From Limosilactobacillus mucosae DSM 13345 (GTDB taxonomy: Bacteria > Bacillota > Bacilli > Lactobacillales > Lactobacillaceae), in contig NZ_AZEQ01000009.1 in assembly GCF_001436025.1 (NCBI RefSeq), positions 1-64,000 of the forward strand: a stretch of 64,000 bases of DNA, written 5' to 3'. This document shows positions 50,567 to 59,545 of this stretch, in pieces; the first letter of the stretch is position 1, and each line of letters begins with the position of its first letter. The notes beneath the pieces were generated by a model. It ran no database searches. It saw only the letters and a program-made list of their open reading frames with translations, and had not been told where the DNA came from. A program made the position numbers and the translations under genes.

Positions 50567-51445
50567 TTAATGCGACCGATTAGGCAGATCATAGGTAAAG
50601 CCCTCGCCTTCCACGCTGGCGATGTCAAACGTAGTAATAAAGGCATGCGGATCGATATCATTGATTAAGCGCTTCAAGGTCACGACTTCTTCAGAGGCCA
50701 CTACGCAATAGACGGCTTGGCCTGGCTGATGCGAATAGGCACCTTCGCTTTTCAGCAGCGTGACGCCCCGTTCCAGCTGCCACATGATCTGATTGCTGAT
50801 CTCCTCGGTTTGGGTCGAGATAATGATGAAACCTTGTGCAGGATAGGAACCAGCCTGCGTAAAATTGACCACCTTGGAAAAGACATAGGATGCTAACAGC
50901 GTGTACATCATTTTACGGATATCGATATAGGAAAGCGATGCCGTTAAAACGATCGCGTCACAGATTAAAAGCGAACGCCCCATGGGAACGCCGCGATGCC
51001 TTTCAAACATCCGTGCGACGACATCTGACCCACCCGTTGTACCATCAAAACGGTAGACGATTCCTGAGCCAAAGCCGCCGATCAGACCAGCTAAGACCCC
51101 AGAAATAAACAGGTCATGCTGAATATCCAGGGTGAATGGGACGCGCTGCCAAATCCAGATCCATACTGATAGCCAAATGGTGCCATAGACGGTATAGATC
51201 AAAGCGCGCCGTCCCAATAGCCGATAGCCGATGACGATCAGTGGAATATTGATGCAAAAAGTCGAAATGGAAGGATCAACATGAAATAGATGATAGATGA
51301 TCAAAGAGATCCCGGTAACCCCGCCTTCCGCTAATCGATTGGCAATATTGATCTTAACGAATCCCAGTGCATAAATGCCGCAGCCGATCGTGATCATCAA
51401 CAGATCCAGCAGTCTTACTTTGTTGGTCGATGCCTGCTTGAGCAT
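50567..51445 (-). CDS. YitT family membrane protein
   Basis: A 292-aa protein with about five to six N-terminal helices (GCGIYALGFVKINIANRLAEGG, GTTGGSDVVARM, both YitT hallmarks) and a C-terminal DUF2179 soluble domain (ending in EGEGFTYDLP). The role is unknown; a transport function has been suggested for the family. I chose the ATG at 51445, preceded by AAAGGCGGGTG; an in-frame GTG-like extension of 29 residues upstream lacks a ribosome binding site. Confidence 0.85.
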   Translation of the reverse strand: MLKQASTNKVRLLDLLMITIGCGIYALGFVKINIANRLAEGGVTGISLIIYHLFHVDPSISTFCINIPLIVIGYRLLGRRALIYTVYGTIWLSVWIWIWQRVPFTLDIQHDLFISGVLAGLIGGFGSGIVYRFDGTTGGSDVVARMFERHRGVPMGRSLLICDAIVLTASLSYIDIRKMMYTLLASYVFSKVVNFTQAGSYPAQGFIIISTQTEEISNQIMWQLERGVTLLKSEGAYSHQPGQAVYCVVASEEVVTLKRLINDIDPHAFITTFDIASVEGEGFTYDLPNRSH

Positions 51446-51601
51446 TGCATCACCCGCCTTTCTTAAATCATGTTCGATCAATTCAGCTTCCCATGCCAGG
51501 TAGCTGATTAAATAACTAAATTCTAGATGCAAACCGGTTGTTTAGTCAAATCACGCCGTTTAACGATATAATAGAAGTTAATTAAATTGGGAGGCAGTGG
51601 G

Positions 51602-52396
51602 ATGCAGAAAAAGAAATGGAGCCTGCTTTTAGGAATCATACTGGGAATGATGATGCTGACGATTCCAGCACGTGCGGCTACGAATTCAGCAACGTTTATT
51701 TTTCATGATCGAACCGGCAGTCAGCGTGACGAGACGCCATTAGTTACCGCCGCGCAAAAAGACGGCGTGAAGCTAAGCGTTTTGCATGCCAAGGTCAGTG
51801 CTCAAGGAAAGGTCAGGCTAAGCGGACAATTGACAAAAGAAACGGCGCCCGTAATCGAAGTCGAGTTTGCCAAGCATGAAGGCAGCTATTCTAAAACTGC
51901 GCAATGGTCATATCAAGTTATCAAACAAGCACGGGCAAAGTGGCATTTTAAGACCATGAATCTGGTGGGAATTGGTACTGGTAATATGGGCCTGTTAAAC
52001 TGTTTGACAAAATATGCTGATACTGGTCAGCTGCCAACCCTTGCCAAACAGGTTGCCATTGCTGGTCCATTTAACGGCACGCATATTCAGCCAAACGCCG
52101 ATTCAAAGCTGATGAAAAACGGCCGCCCCTATCATATGAACATGCTTTATCATGAGCTGCTTGGCTTAAAAAAGACCTACCCCAAGTCAAGCGCCGTCTT
52201 AAACATCTACGGCAATCAAGCTAATCATTCAGATGGAACAATTACCAATAGCTCATCACGCGCGCTGAAATATTTGGTAACGCCACGAGCCAAGAGTTAT
52301 CAAGAACAAGCAGTCAAGGGCACGCGTGCAGGTCATGATCAGCTGACGCGCAACCCGCAAGTACAGACTGCCGTAATCAAGTTTTTATGGAAATAA
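51602..52396 (+). CDS. DUF915-type alpha/beta hydrolase paralogue lacking the catalytic serine
   Basis: A 264-aa secreted protein with a signal peptide (LLLGIILGMMMLTIPARA). It is a paralogue of the protein at 54297-55145. Where the other has HGYGSS and the nucleophile elbow GHSMGNM, this one has HDRTGS and GIGTGNM, so both the oxyanion region and the nucleophile Ser are lost. The Asp (NHSDGT) and His (AGHDQL) positions remain. It is therefore probably a non-catalytic binding or scaffold protein. GGGAGG precedes the ATG at 51602. Confidence 0.82.
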   Translation: MQKKKWSLLLGIILGMMMLTIPARAATNSATFIFHDRTGSQRDETPLVTAAQKDGVKLSVLHAKVSAQGKVRLSGQLTKETAPVIEVEFAKHEGSYSKTAQWSYQVIKQARAKWHFKTMNLVGIGTGNMGLLNCLTKYADTGQLPTLAKQVAIAGPFNGTHIQPNADSKLMKNGRPYHMNMLYHELLGLKKTYPKSSAVLNIYGNQANHSDGTITNSSSRALKYLVTPRAKSYQEQAVKGTRAGHDQLTRNPQVQTAVIKFLWK

Positions 52397-52397
52397 T

Positions 52398-52444
52398 TAA
52401 AACGCTGAATTACCCATCTCAAGGATGATTCAGCGCTTTTTTTG
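52398..52444 (+). terminator. Terminator after the DUF915 paralogue
   Basis: AAAACGCTGAAT and ATTCAGCGCTTTTTTT around an 18-nt loop. Confidence 0.9.
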
Positions 52445-52616
52445 ATGATTATGGCCGCGCTTGATCAATAGCCCGCGTGAATTCCAAAACGGTACCGGAT
52501 CGATGCTTTGTAACTTTTGGCGATTGCTTGAACTGCATTTTTTGCATAATAATCCAGCTTGAGAAGTTTTTAGCTGCTATTAACCCCAAATGACCGCCTG
52601 TTTCACTATCATGACG

Positions 52617-53165
52617 CTATTGTTGTGACTGTTTGGGTGATGAGATTACTGATTCGCCAGCTGATAATGTCTGAAAATACTTGTCGAGATAGACTTTGTG
52701 GCTGACCGTCATAATCAGGTTACGCAGCATGTGTTTTTGCTCGGTATCGTCATGTCCAACTACGGCCAGTTCGTTTTGCAAGCCAAATACATATCTCAAA
52801 ACGTTTTCCAGCTCTTCGCAAAAATAGTCATAGGCCGTCTGCGTGTCATAGCTTTGTCGCTGAATCCGAATTGCCAGTTTTAGATTATCCAGCTGCAGGA
52901 CATTTTTAGCCACGGCAATAAACATCAGCTCGGCCAGCTGCTCTGTTTGATAAAGCTTCTTTTGCGGCCGCGAGATCAAACCATGCTTGACATAGTTGCT
53001 GATCATGGAGCTGGTCAGCTTAACGTCGCCTAATGGACTGAGGCACTGATTCAGATAATTGGTCGTCTGTTCCAGATAAAGGCCAACGTTAGGCAACTCT
53101 TGATAGCGCGGCAGTTTAAAATCAATCAGGTCTTGGGCCATTCTTTCTTCTCTCTTAGTCATCAT
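52617..53165 (-). CDS. DUF1836 domain protein
   Basis: A 182-aa protein with a MerR-like helix-turn-helix region (LTSSMISNYVKHGLISRPQKKLYQTEQLAEL), as in DUF1836, followed by helical sequence. Such proteins are commonly found beside DegV genes, as here, and are probably regulators. AAAGGA precedes tandem ATG codons (53165 and 53162). It is divergent from the degV gene across 173 bp, so it may control it. Confidence 0.82.
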   Translation of the reverse strand: MMTKREERMAQDLIDFKLPRYQELPNVGLYLEQTTNYLNQCLSPLGDVKLTSSMISNYVKHGLISRPQKKLYQTEQLAELMFIAVAKNVLQLDNLKLAIRIQRQSYDTQTAYDYFCEELENVLRYVFGLQNELAVVGHDDTEQKHMLRNLIMTVSHKVYLDKYFQTLSAGESVISSPKQSQQ

Positions 53166-53338
53166 GGTTTCCTTTCACAAATCAATTAAAAATATTATAG
53201 CTCAGGCTTGATAATTAAACTAATAGTATCTTATATTCTCTTTCCGGTTTTTAAAAAACTTGACGTTGGAATTTGGATCAACTAAACTTCAAGTAAAGAG
53301 TTTTCGAAAAACCGCTAATGTAATCGAGGTAACTATTA

Positions 53339-54184
53339 ATGAAAAAGATCGTCGTTGACTCCGGCGCCAACCTGCTGGAAAAATCCATCAAAAACGTTGC
53401 ATGCGTTAATGTTCCGCTCACCCTGACAATTGAAGATCAAGTCTGGTCTGACGATGAAGCCCTCAACCTGCCCGCTTTCACAGCCGCCCTGCAGCAGACG
53501 AGCCAGCCAGCCGCCTCTTCATGTCCTAATCTGGCCCAGTGGCTGGCCGCTTATGGGGATGCTGATGAAATCTACGTCTTGACGATTACTGGCAAAATGT
53601 CGGGCAGCTATAGTACCGCTCAGCAAGCCGCAGCAATTTATCTTGAGTCGCATCCCGCTGCTAAGATTCAAGTCTTTGACTCGCTTTCGGCTGGACCGGC
53701 AATGCATTTAATGGCTGAAAAACTGGCTGAGCTGATCAATAGCGGCCTGTCGTTTGACCGGGTCGTGATGGCTTTAAATGAATTTATGTCGCAAGTTGAG
53801 CTGATCTTTGCACTGGGTTCACTGGATAATCTCGCGGCAAACGGTCGGATCAGTCCCGTATTGGCTAAAGTGGCACACTTGATGAACCTGCGCGTGATCG
53901 GTACGGCGGATCAAGGCAGCTTTAAAATGCTGACCAAGGCACGTGGTCCGAAGAAATGCTGCCAAACCCTGATCAGCCAGATGGAACAAAAAGGCTATCA
54001 AGGCGGCGCGGTCAGAATCGATCACGTGCAGAATCGAGCAGCTGCCGAACAGTTTCAAAAGCTGCTGTTGGCTGAGTATCCCCATGCCAGCGTAGTAATT
54101 GGCGAATGCCGCGGACTATGCAGTTTTTATGCTGAACAGGGCGGGCTGATGATTGGCTTTGTCAAGGGCAATGAGCAGCAATAG
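53339..54184 (+). CDS. DegV family fatty-acid-binding protein
   Basis: A 281-aa protein with DegV features: VVDSGANL at the N-terminus, SSCPNLAQWL, LTITGKMSGSYSTAQQAA and FALGSLDNLAANGRIS. DegV/FakB proteins bind a fatty acid and present it to the kinase FakA for phosphorylation and entry into phospholipid synthesis. No fakA is nearby. It is divergent from a DUF1836 gene. Confidence 0.9.
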   Translation: MKKIVVDSGANLLEKSIKNVACVNVPLTLTIEDQVWSDDEALNLPAFTAALQQTSQPAASSCPNLAQWLAAYGDADEIYVLTITGKMSGSYSTAQQAAAIYLESHPAAKIQVFDSLSAGPAMHLMAEKLAELINSGLSFDRVVMALNEFMSQVELIFALGSLDNLAANGRISPVLAKVAHLMNLRVIGTADQGSFKMLTKARGPKKCCQTLISQMEQKGYQGGAVRIDHVQNRAAAEQFQKLLLAEYPHASVVIGECRGLCSFYAEQGGLMIGFVKGNEQQ

Positions 54185-54296
54185 TCATCCCGTTTTACTA
54201 CGATTAAAAATTCGTATCCTACTATCAGTAAAAGTTATTTTACTTAATAATTAAAAACCGCTATGCTAAAAGAAATTCAAATTGGGGGACTTGAAG

Positions 54297-55145
54297 ATGC
54301 ACGAATTTCTTTTGAAAAAGTGGCGGTGGCTGCTGACGATTTTGGTATTGGCAGTAATTAGCGGTGGACTTTGCTGGTGGCAGCGAGCCCAGGCAGCTCA
54401 GCAATTCGTTCAATCAAAGACGCCGACCTTCTTTTTCCATGGCTATGGCAGCAGCCGCCATGCTGAAGAACACATGGCTAACGCGGCCAAACGAGCTGGA
54501 GCGACCAATACGATTATCTGGGCAAATGTCGACCGTACTGGCAAGGTTACCTTCCATGGTCAGATCAAGGCCAACGCCATTAATCCGATTATTGAAGTCA
54601 ACTATGAAAACCCGCGGGAAACCAACTATCATACTGATGGACAGTGGGCCTTCAATGTTTTGAGCGCAGCTAAGCAAAAGTGGGGTTTCAAAAAGATGAA
54701 TCTGGTTGGTCACTCAATGGGCAATATGGACATTATGTATTGCCTTTTGGATCATCCCAACAGCCAACAGCTGCCGAAATTGCAAAAACAAGTTGACATT
54801 GCCGGACATTTCAATGGCTTGAATGGCGAGAACCAGGCATCATCAAAGCTGGCCGCGGATGGCAAGCCGGCCGTAACCAATCGTTTCTATCGTGAGCTGA
54901 CTAAGCTGCGAACGACCTATCCAACCGGCGTCAAGATCTTAAATATCTATGGTAATCTGCAGGATGGCTCTAATTCTGATGGCACGGTTCCTAACAACTC
55001 ATCCAAATCGCTGCGCTATCTGGTGTCGCCAGTTGCCAAATCGTATACTGAGCATGAAATTAAAGGTGCACGGGCTCAGCACAGTAAATTACACAGCAAC
55101 TCACAGGTTGATTCCCTACTGATCAACTTTTTGTGGAAAAAATAA
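54297..55145 (+). CDS. DUF915-type alpha/beta hydrolase, membrane-anchored
   Basis: A 282-aa protein with an N-terminal membrane segment (WLLTILVLAVISGGLCWW) and an extracytoplasmic alpha/beta hydrolase domain. It has oxyanion motif HGYGSS, nucleophile GHSMGN (about residue 147), Asp in SNSDGT and His in AQHSKL, so it looks catalytically complete. The substrate is unknown. GGGGG lies 8 nt before the ATG at 54297. It is paralogous to the serine-less protein 2 kb upstream. Confidence 0.87.
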   Translation: MHEFLLKKWRWLLTILVLAVISGGLCWWQRAQAAQQFVQSKTPTFFFHGYGSSRHAEEHMANAAKRAGATNTIIWANVDRTGKVTFHGQIKANAINPIIEVNYENPRETNYHTDGQWAFNVLSAAKQKWGFKKMNLVGHSMGNMDIMYCLLDHPNSQQLPKLQKQVDIAGHFNGLNGENQASSKLAADGKPAVTNRFYRELTKLRTTYPTGVKILNIYGNLQDGSNSDGTVPNNSSKSLRYLVSPVAKSYTEHEIKGARAQHSKLHSNSQVDSLLINFLWKK

Positions 55146-55152
55146 TACAGCT

Positions 55153-55194
55153 CAAAACAGTGTCAGCTTGTTTTCAAGACGGCACTGTTTTTAA
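55153..55194 (+). terminator. Terminator after the active DUF915 hydrolase
   Basis: AAACAGTG and CACTGTTTTT around a 20-nt loop. Confidence 0.8.
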
Positions 55195-55415
55195 TTGGTC
55201 TAGTTTAGTTTAAAACGATGAATCTGATTAGAAATCCAACGAATGATTAAAATAAAGATAAAAAAGGCCCGTTTTTTCTTTTTTAAGCAACTAAAATCGA
55301 TCAAAACTTGTGATTATTCGTTTGTCCCCAAAATTGGTTTACATGTTGGGCAGCTGGTGATAAAGTCTTAAACCATAAAGAGAAAGCAAATTGGTTTTTG
55401 AAAGGTGTGTTAATA

Positions 55416-56795
55416 ATGAGAAAAGAACACGATTCACTTGGTATTCAAAGCGTCCCACAAAGCGCCTACTATGGCATTCATACTGTCCGGGCTCGTGGCA
55501 ACTTTCCAGCCGTCAGCAGCGTCAATGATCGGGAGCTGGTCAAGAACTTCCTGCGCGTTAAGCTGGCCTGTGCCCGCGCCAACCAAAAAGCGGGTCGTTG
55601 GGATGATGAGCGTGTTCCATTGGCGATTGTCAAAGCCTGCCAGGATCTGTTGGCACATTTTGAGGAATATGAAGATGAATTTGCCATCCCTGCGATCCAA
55701 GGCGGTGCTGGCACGAGTACCAACATGAACGTTAACGAAGTCGTTGCCAACCGGGCGATTGAGCTGCTGGGTGGCCAAAAAGGAGACTATCAGCTGGTCA
55801 ACCCCAACGATGACGTCAACAAATCACAGTCAACCAATGATACCTACCCAACCGCGGGCCATCTGACCATGATTCAGCTTACGGATCGTCTGTCGCTAAC
55901 GCTGAAAAAAGTAATTGCAACGCTCAAGCAGTTGGCTGAAAAATACCAAACCACGCTTAAAATGGGGCGTACTCAATTGGAAGATGCGATCCCAACCACG
56001 TTTGGCCGCTCGTTTCATGCTTATGCCTCACTGTTGGAACGCGACCTCAAACGTCTGAAAGCCGCCCGTGATCAGCTGTTGACGGTGCCTTTGGGCGGAA
56101 CGGCGATTGGCACCAGCTTGACTGCTACGCATGAGTATCTCAAAAACGTAATCGCAGAGCTGCAAAATGCCACGCTGCTGCCGGTAAAAGGCTGTGAAGA
56201 TCTGATTGACGGCGTGCAAAACACTGATGAATACGTTCAGCTTTCAGGTGCCTACAAGTCATTAGCCGTTGATCTTTCTAAAATGTGCAACGACCTGCGC
56301 CTGTTGGGGTCCGGTCCGCAAAACGGCTTGGGCGAACTAAACCTGCCACAGCGTCAAGCCGGCTCTTCAATTATGCCGGGGAAGGTCAACCCAGTCATCC
56401 CTGAATTCGTAACCCAGACTGCCTACCAGGTGATCGGTCATGACGCAACCATCACCATGGCTGCCGAAGCCGGACAGCTGGAACTCAACGCCTTTGAGCC
56501 GGTGATGTTCTTTGATCTGTTTGACGATGCCCGCCTGTTAAATGGTGCTCTGCAGACGCTTAACGAGAACTGCTTGATGGGAATTACCGTAAACGTGGAG
56601 CGCTGTCGACAGATGGTTGAATCTTCCGCGGAAGCTGCGACTGCCCTTTCCCCGCTTTTAGGCTACGAAACCGTCAGCCATCTGGTTAAAAAGGCCTTAA
56701 AAGAACAGCGTCCGATTCGTGAACTGGTTGGTGATCGTCTAACAACGGCAGAATTAAATCAAGCCCTGGCGCCGACCGCATTCTTCGTTAAATAA
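55416..56795 (+). CDS. aspA: Aspartate ammonia-lyase
   Basis: A 459-aa member of the fumarase/aspartase superfamily. The signature GSSIMPGKVNPVIPE carries the catalytic Ser loop, with GGAGTSTNMNVNEV, NKSQSTNDTYPT and GRTQLEDA as the other active-site segments. These variants favour aspartase (L-aspartate to fumarate and ammonia) over class II fumarase. The ATG at 55416 follows AAAGGTG. It feeds fumarate metabolism and, with the asparaginase at 61302, could drain asparagine and aspartate. Confidence 0.9.
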   Translation: MRKEHDSLGIQSVPQSAYYGIHTVRARGNFPAVSSVNDRELVKNFLRVKLACARANQKAGRWDDERVPLAIVKACQDLLAHFEEYEDEFAIPAIQGGAGTSTNMNVNEVVANRAIELLGGQKGDYQLVNPNDDVNKSQSTNDTYPTAGHLTMIQLTDRLSLTLKKVIATLKQLAEKYQTTLKMGRTQLEDAIPTTFGRSFHAYASLLERDLKRLKAARDQLLTVPLGGTAIGTSLTATHEYLKNVIAELQNATLLPVKGCEDLIDGVQNTDEYVQLSGAYKSLAVDLSKMCNDLRLLGSGPQNGLGELNLPQRQAGSSIMPGKVNPVIPEFVTQTAYQVIGHDATITMAAEAGQLELNAFEPVMFFDLFDDARLLNGALQTLNENCLMGITVNVERCRQMVESSAEAATALSPLLGYETVSHLVKKALKEQRPIRELVGDRLTTAELNQALAPTAFFVK

Positions 56796-56807
56796 CGTTG
56801 CTTAATG

Positions 56808-56844
56808 AAAAACAGGCTCAGCAGCAATGCTGGGCCTGTTTTTG
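56808..56844. terminator. Bidirectional terminator between aspA and the HAD gene
   Basis: AAAAACAGGC-CAGCA and TGCTG-GCCTGTTTTT with a GCAA loop. Confidence 0.92.
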
Positions 56845-56848
56845 TCGA

Positions 56849-57655
56849 TCATGATAGGTTGAAAATCGACTGAACCTCGCGCAGCACACCGTCATGATCG
56901 TTATCATAACTGGTGATGCGGTTGGCAAGCTTTAAAATATCGGGACTGGCATTTTTCATGGCCACCCCCAGACCGGCTTCCTGCAGCATTTGCCGGTCAT
57001 TTGACGAATCGCCAAAGGCTACGACACTCTTTAGCTGATCATGATCGTTATTGATAATCAGCTCTTTTAGTCCGGCTGCTTTGTTGACGCCCAAAGGTAA
57101 GACGTCCATACAGCCAAAGCCGCTATAGGTTGCATAAACCGGATAGCGCTCAATCATCTGTTGGGCAAAACCGCGGATCTGGTCTGGCGTGACTTGATGA
57201 TTGAGCCAGATTGGATTAACGTTATAGATCTTATCGTCAACCTGAGTCAGATCGTCAATGAAATCGATATTGATCCCAAACGGCCAGGCTTTTAGGTCAG
57301 AAATCCTGGTGCCCCAGGTATGATTCCAACCCGTCAGCAAAATTACGTCAGGCGTGACCGGCAACGCGTTGACTGCTTTGATCAGCTCATTGACTTGTGA
57401 CTTGGCGTGCGTTCTTTCAAAAACGACCTGCCCTTTTTGGACGATCAGCGCGCCATTGATTGAGATAAACGTGTCAATCAATGGACAAGGCGCAAAACAC
57501 TTCTTTAAAAATCGATAGCTGTCACCACTGGCCACGATCCAAGAAACGTTTTGCTGCTGCAGCTGACCTAATGCCGTATTCAAAGCAGCGGAATTTAGCT
57601 GGTGCCGACTGTCAAGCATGGTGCCATCGACGTCGGTTGCGATATAGCGATACAT
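56849..57655 (-). CDS. Cof-type HAD-IIB hydrolase
   Basis: A 268-aa protein with motif I TDVDGTMLDS, motif II ASGDSYR, the conserved Lys in NKAAGLK and motif IV FGDSSNDRQML. It has the usual Cof-type cap between motifs II and III. It is a cytosolic sugar-phosphate or cofactor phosphatase of unknown specificity, a distant paralogue of the protein at 10233. It is convergent with aspA and has no obvious operon partner. Confidence 0.88.
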   Translation of the reverse strand: MYRYIATDVDGTMLDSRHQLNSAALNTALGQLQQQNVSWIVASGDSYRFLKKCFAPCPLIDTFISINGALIVQKGQVVFERTHAKSQVNELIKAVNALPVTPDVILLTGWNHTWGTRISDLKAWPFGINIDFIDDLTQVDDKIYNVNPIWLNHQVTPDQIRGFAQQMIERYPVYATYSGFGCMDVLPLGVNKAAGLKELIINNDHDQLKSVVAFGDSSNDRQMLQEAGLGVAMKNASPDILKLANRITSYDNDHDGVLREVQSIFNLS

Positions 57656-57701
57656 GGCGATCCTCCCTTCAATCGATTGAGGACGATAATGATGATTCTG
57701 A

Positions 57702-59381
57702 TTAATAGCGACGCTTGCGCAGACCTAAAAAGCCAAAGCTCAGCATCCCCATCAACATGCCCAGAATCGTCATGCCCAAGCCATTGCGATTGCCGGTCTG
57801 TGGCAAGAGCTGTTCAAAAATTGATGGCTCAGCAGTCGTAATGGCGTTGGACGTGCTTAAGAGCTGACTGTCGCCATGCTTAGCCTGACTGACTTTTGTT
57901 GGCTCACTGGTTGCCTTGACCGTAACGTCTTTAAGGCTGCTCTGCTTGTTTGATTTGCTGTTGGACGTCTTGGTGCTGGAACCGGTGCTTTGCGAAGATG
58001 ATGTCTGGGTCGTATCCTTGGCAACGGCTTCAATCGCCATCAGCAGATTGGCTTTCTCTAAGGCATCCTGTGCTTTGTTCAAGGCATCGACAGCATCGTT
58101 TAATTCTTTCTCTGCCTTGCTCAGCCTGTTTTTTTGCGTTTCAACGTCTTTATTGGCATTGGCTAAAGCCGTCTGTGTTTCATTGACCTTTTGCAGTGCC
58201 GATGGAATCAGTCCATAGATATGTAAGACTCCATAGTTGTCCATCGCGACGCCGACGTATTCAGTATTGGTACTCAGCAGCATTCTGGCATGACTGTTTT
58301 GCGAGTGAGCATCGTTAAACATCATATCCCAAATCGAGACCGTGGCAACACGTTTTAAATCGCCCATGGTTTTAATCAGCGTGGAAGCAATGTTTGGATT
58401 CTTCTCTGAAATAATACCAATATTTTCCCAGCTGGCCTTAACCTTGTCGCTGGTGCCATTATACTGATATTCAACGTTATCAAAAAGCTTATCAAGATCA
58501 TGAGCTTTGTCAAGATCAATCAGCGGCTCCTGCTCATCTGGTTTGGCAGTTTTGTTTTTAGCTTCAATTGCTTTGTTTTGAGCAATTTTTTCCTGTAACT
58601 TGACACTGGTATTCCAGTTTTGGCTATTATAGGCATAATTAACGATTGCCAATGCCTGGGCTAGAGTCATATCGTTATAGATCCAAGCCGTCAGCCCAAA
58701 CTTAGCCCGAATCTGATTGATCAAAGCAGCCACATAATCGCTGATCTCGCTTTGCTGAGCCTGCGTCAGCTTAGTAGGATCAAGCGTCATGCTTTCATCA
58801 TCCAGTGTCGGCACGACGGTTAAAGCATCCTTGAGACTAGAATCCATTTCGTATTTCTGTGTTGCTTGATTGAAATGCCAGTTTTCGGTAACGTTGACTT
58901 CACCAATCTGATTCTTAACGTTGGCTGACGCATCAGATGATGAATTGTCAAACATATTTAAATTGGCATTTTTGATGTCAATTGTACTGCCGTTTAAAGC
59001 GGCGGCCTGTTCAGCACTGGATGGCATTTGTGATTGAGCCACCGCACTGGCAATGGCATAATTACTCTGTGCGACACTGGCTGCACTGGCCGCGCTGCTT
59101 TGGGCCGCTGTCGCTGAATTTACTGCTGCCGAAGCTGAGGCCACGGCGGCAGAAGCTGAATCGACTTTTTGCTGAGCCTGGGAAACGGCGGCCTGCGCGC
59201 TGGCAACGGCACATTGCGCATCGGTAGTCGAAGTTGCGGCATTTGGATTAGTCGTTGTAATTTGTGCAGTGGAATTTTTGACGGTATCGGCATGAGCTTC
59301 CTGCCAGCCGCCGCCAAAAAACGCTGCACCGGCAATGACTCCTGCCGTTAAGACCGATTGTTTTAAATGTTGATTCTTCAT
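57702..59381 (-). CDS. LPXTG-anchored SEC10/PgrA-like surface protein
   Basis: A 559-aa protein: signal peptide (to about HADT), then an Ala/Ser/Gln-rich coiled-coil (ASAQAAVSQAQQKVDSASAA). A central domain of about 230 residues (IRAKFGLTAWIYNDMTLAQA, NDAHSQNSHARMLL, VGVAMDNYGVLHIYG) matches the SEC10/PgrA surface-exclusion and SCP-like region. A second coiled-coil, a Ser/Thr-rich spacer, LPQTG, a hydrophobic helix and RKRRY follow. It is cell-wall anchored. Relatives on plasmids block mating between like cells; chromosomal copies in lactobacilli have unproven, possibly adhesive, roles. Confidence 0.88.
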   Translation of the reverse strand: MKNQHLKQSVLTAGVIAGAAFFGGGWQEAHADTVKNSTAQITTTNPNAATSTTDAQCAVASAQAAVSQAQQKVDSASAAVASASAAVNSATAAQSSAASAASVAQSNYAIASAVAQSQMPSSAEQAAALNGSTIDIKNANLNMFDNSSSDASANVKNQIGEVNVTENWHFNQATQKYEMDSSLKDALTVVPTLDDESMTLDPTKLTQAQQSEISDYVAALINQIRAKFGLTAWIYNDMTLAQALAIVNYAYNSQNWNTSVKLQEKIAQNKAIEAKNKTAKPDEQEPLIDLDKAHDLDKLFDNVEYQYNGTSDKVKASWENIGIISEKNPNIASTLIKTMGDLKRVATVSIWDMMFNDAHSQNSHARMLLSTNTEYVGVAMDNYGVLHIYGLIPSALQKVNETQTALANANKDVETQKNRLSKAEKELNDAVDALNKAQDALEKANLLMAIEAVAKDTTQTSSSQSTGSSTKTSNSKSNKQSSLKDVTVKATSEPTKVSQAKHGDSQLLSTSNAITTAEPSIFEQLLPQTGNRNGLGMTILGMLMGMLSFGFLGLRKRRY

Positions 59382-59510
59382 CTTAGATTACTCCCTTATC
59401 AAACAAGTTGGTGGTCAAACCAATCTCAATATTTACTTTACCGATTTCCACATTTTATGTCAAACCATGCTCAAAACTTAGCAAGAATCTTTCTAGCAAA
59501 TCTGATACTA

Positions 59511-59516
59511 TATAAT
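59511..59516 (+). promoter_or_regulatory. -10 element of the recombinase gene
   Basis: TATAAT 30 bp before the ATG; the -35 is weak. Confidence 0.45.
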
Positions 59517-59545
59517 AGTAGAAACAAATAGAAAAGAGGAAACAC

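Noticed and set aside
59400-59545. difSL site for XerS
   Set aside because: A short ATCTTTCT match occurs near 59488, but the rest of the expected 31-bp site is not recognisable, so I do not call it.
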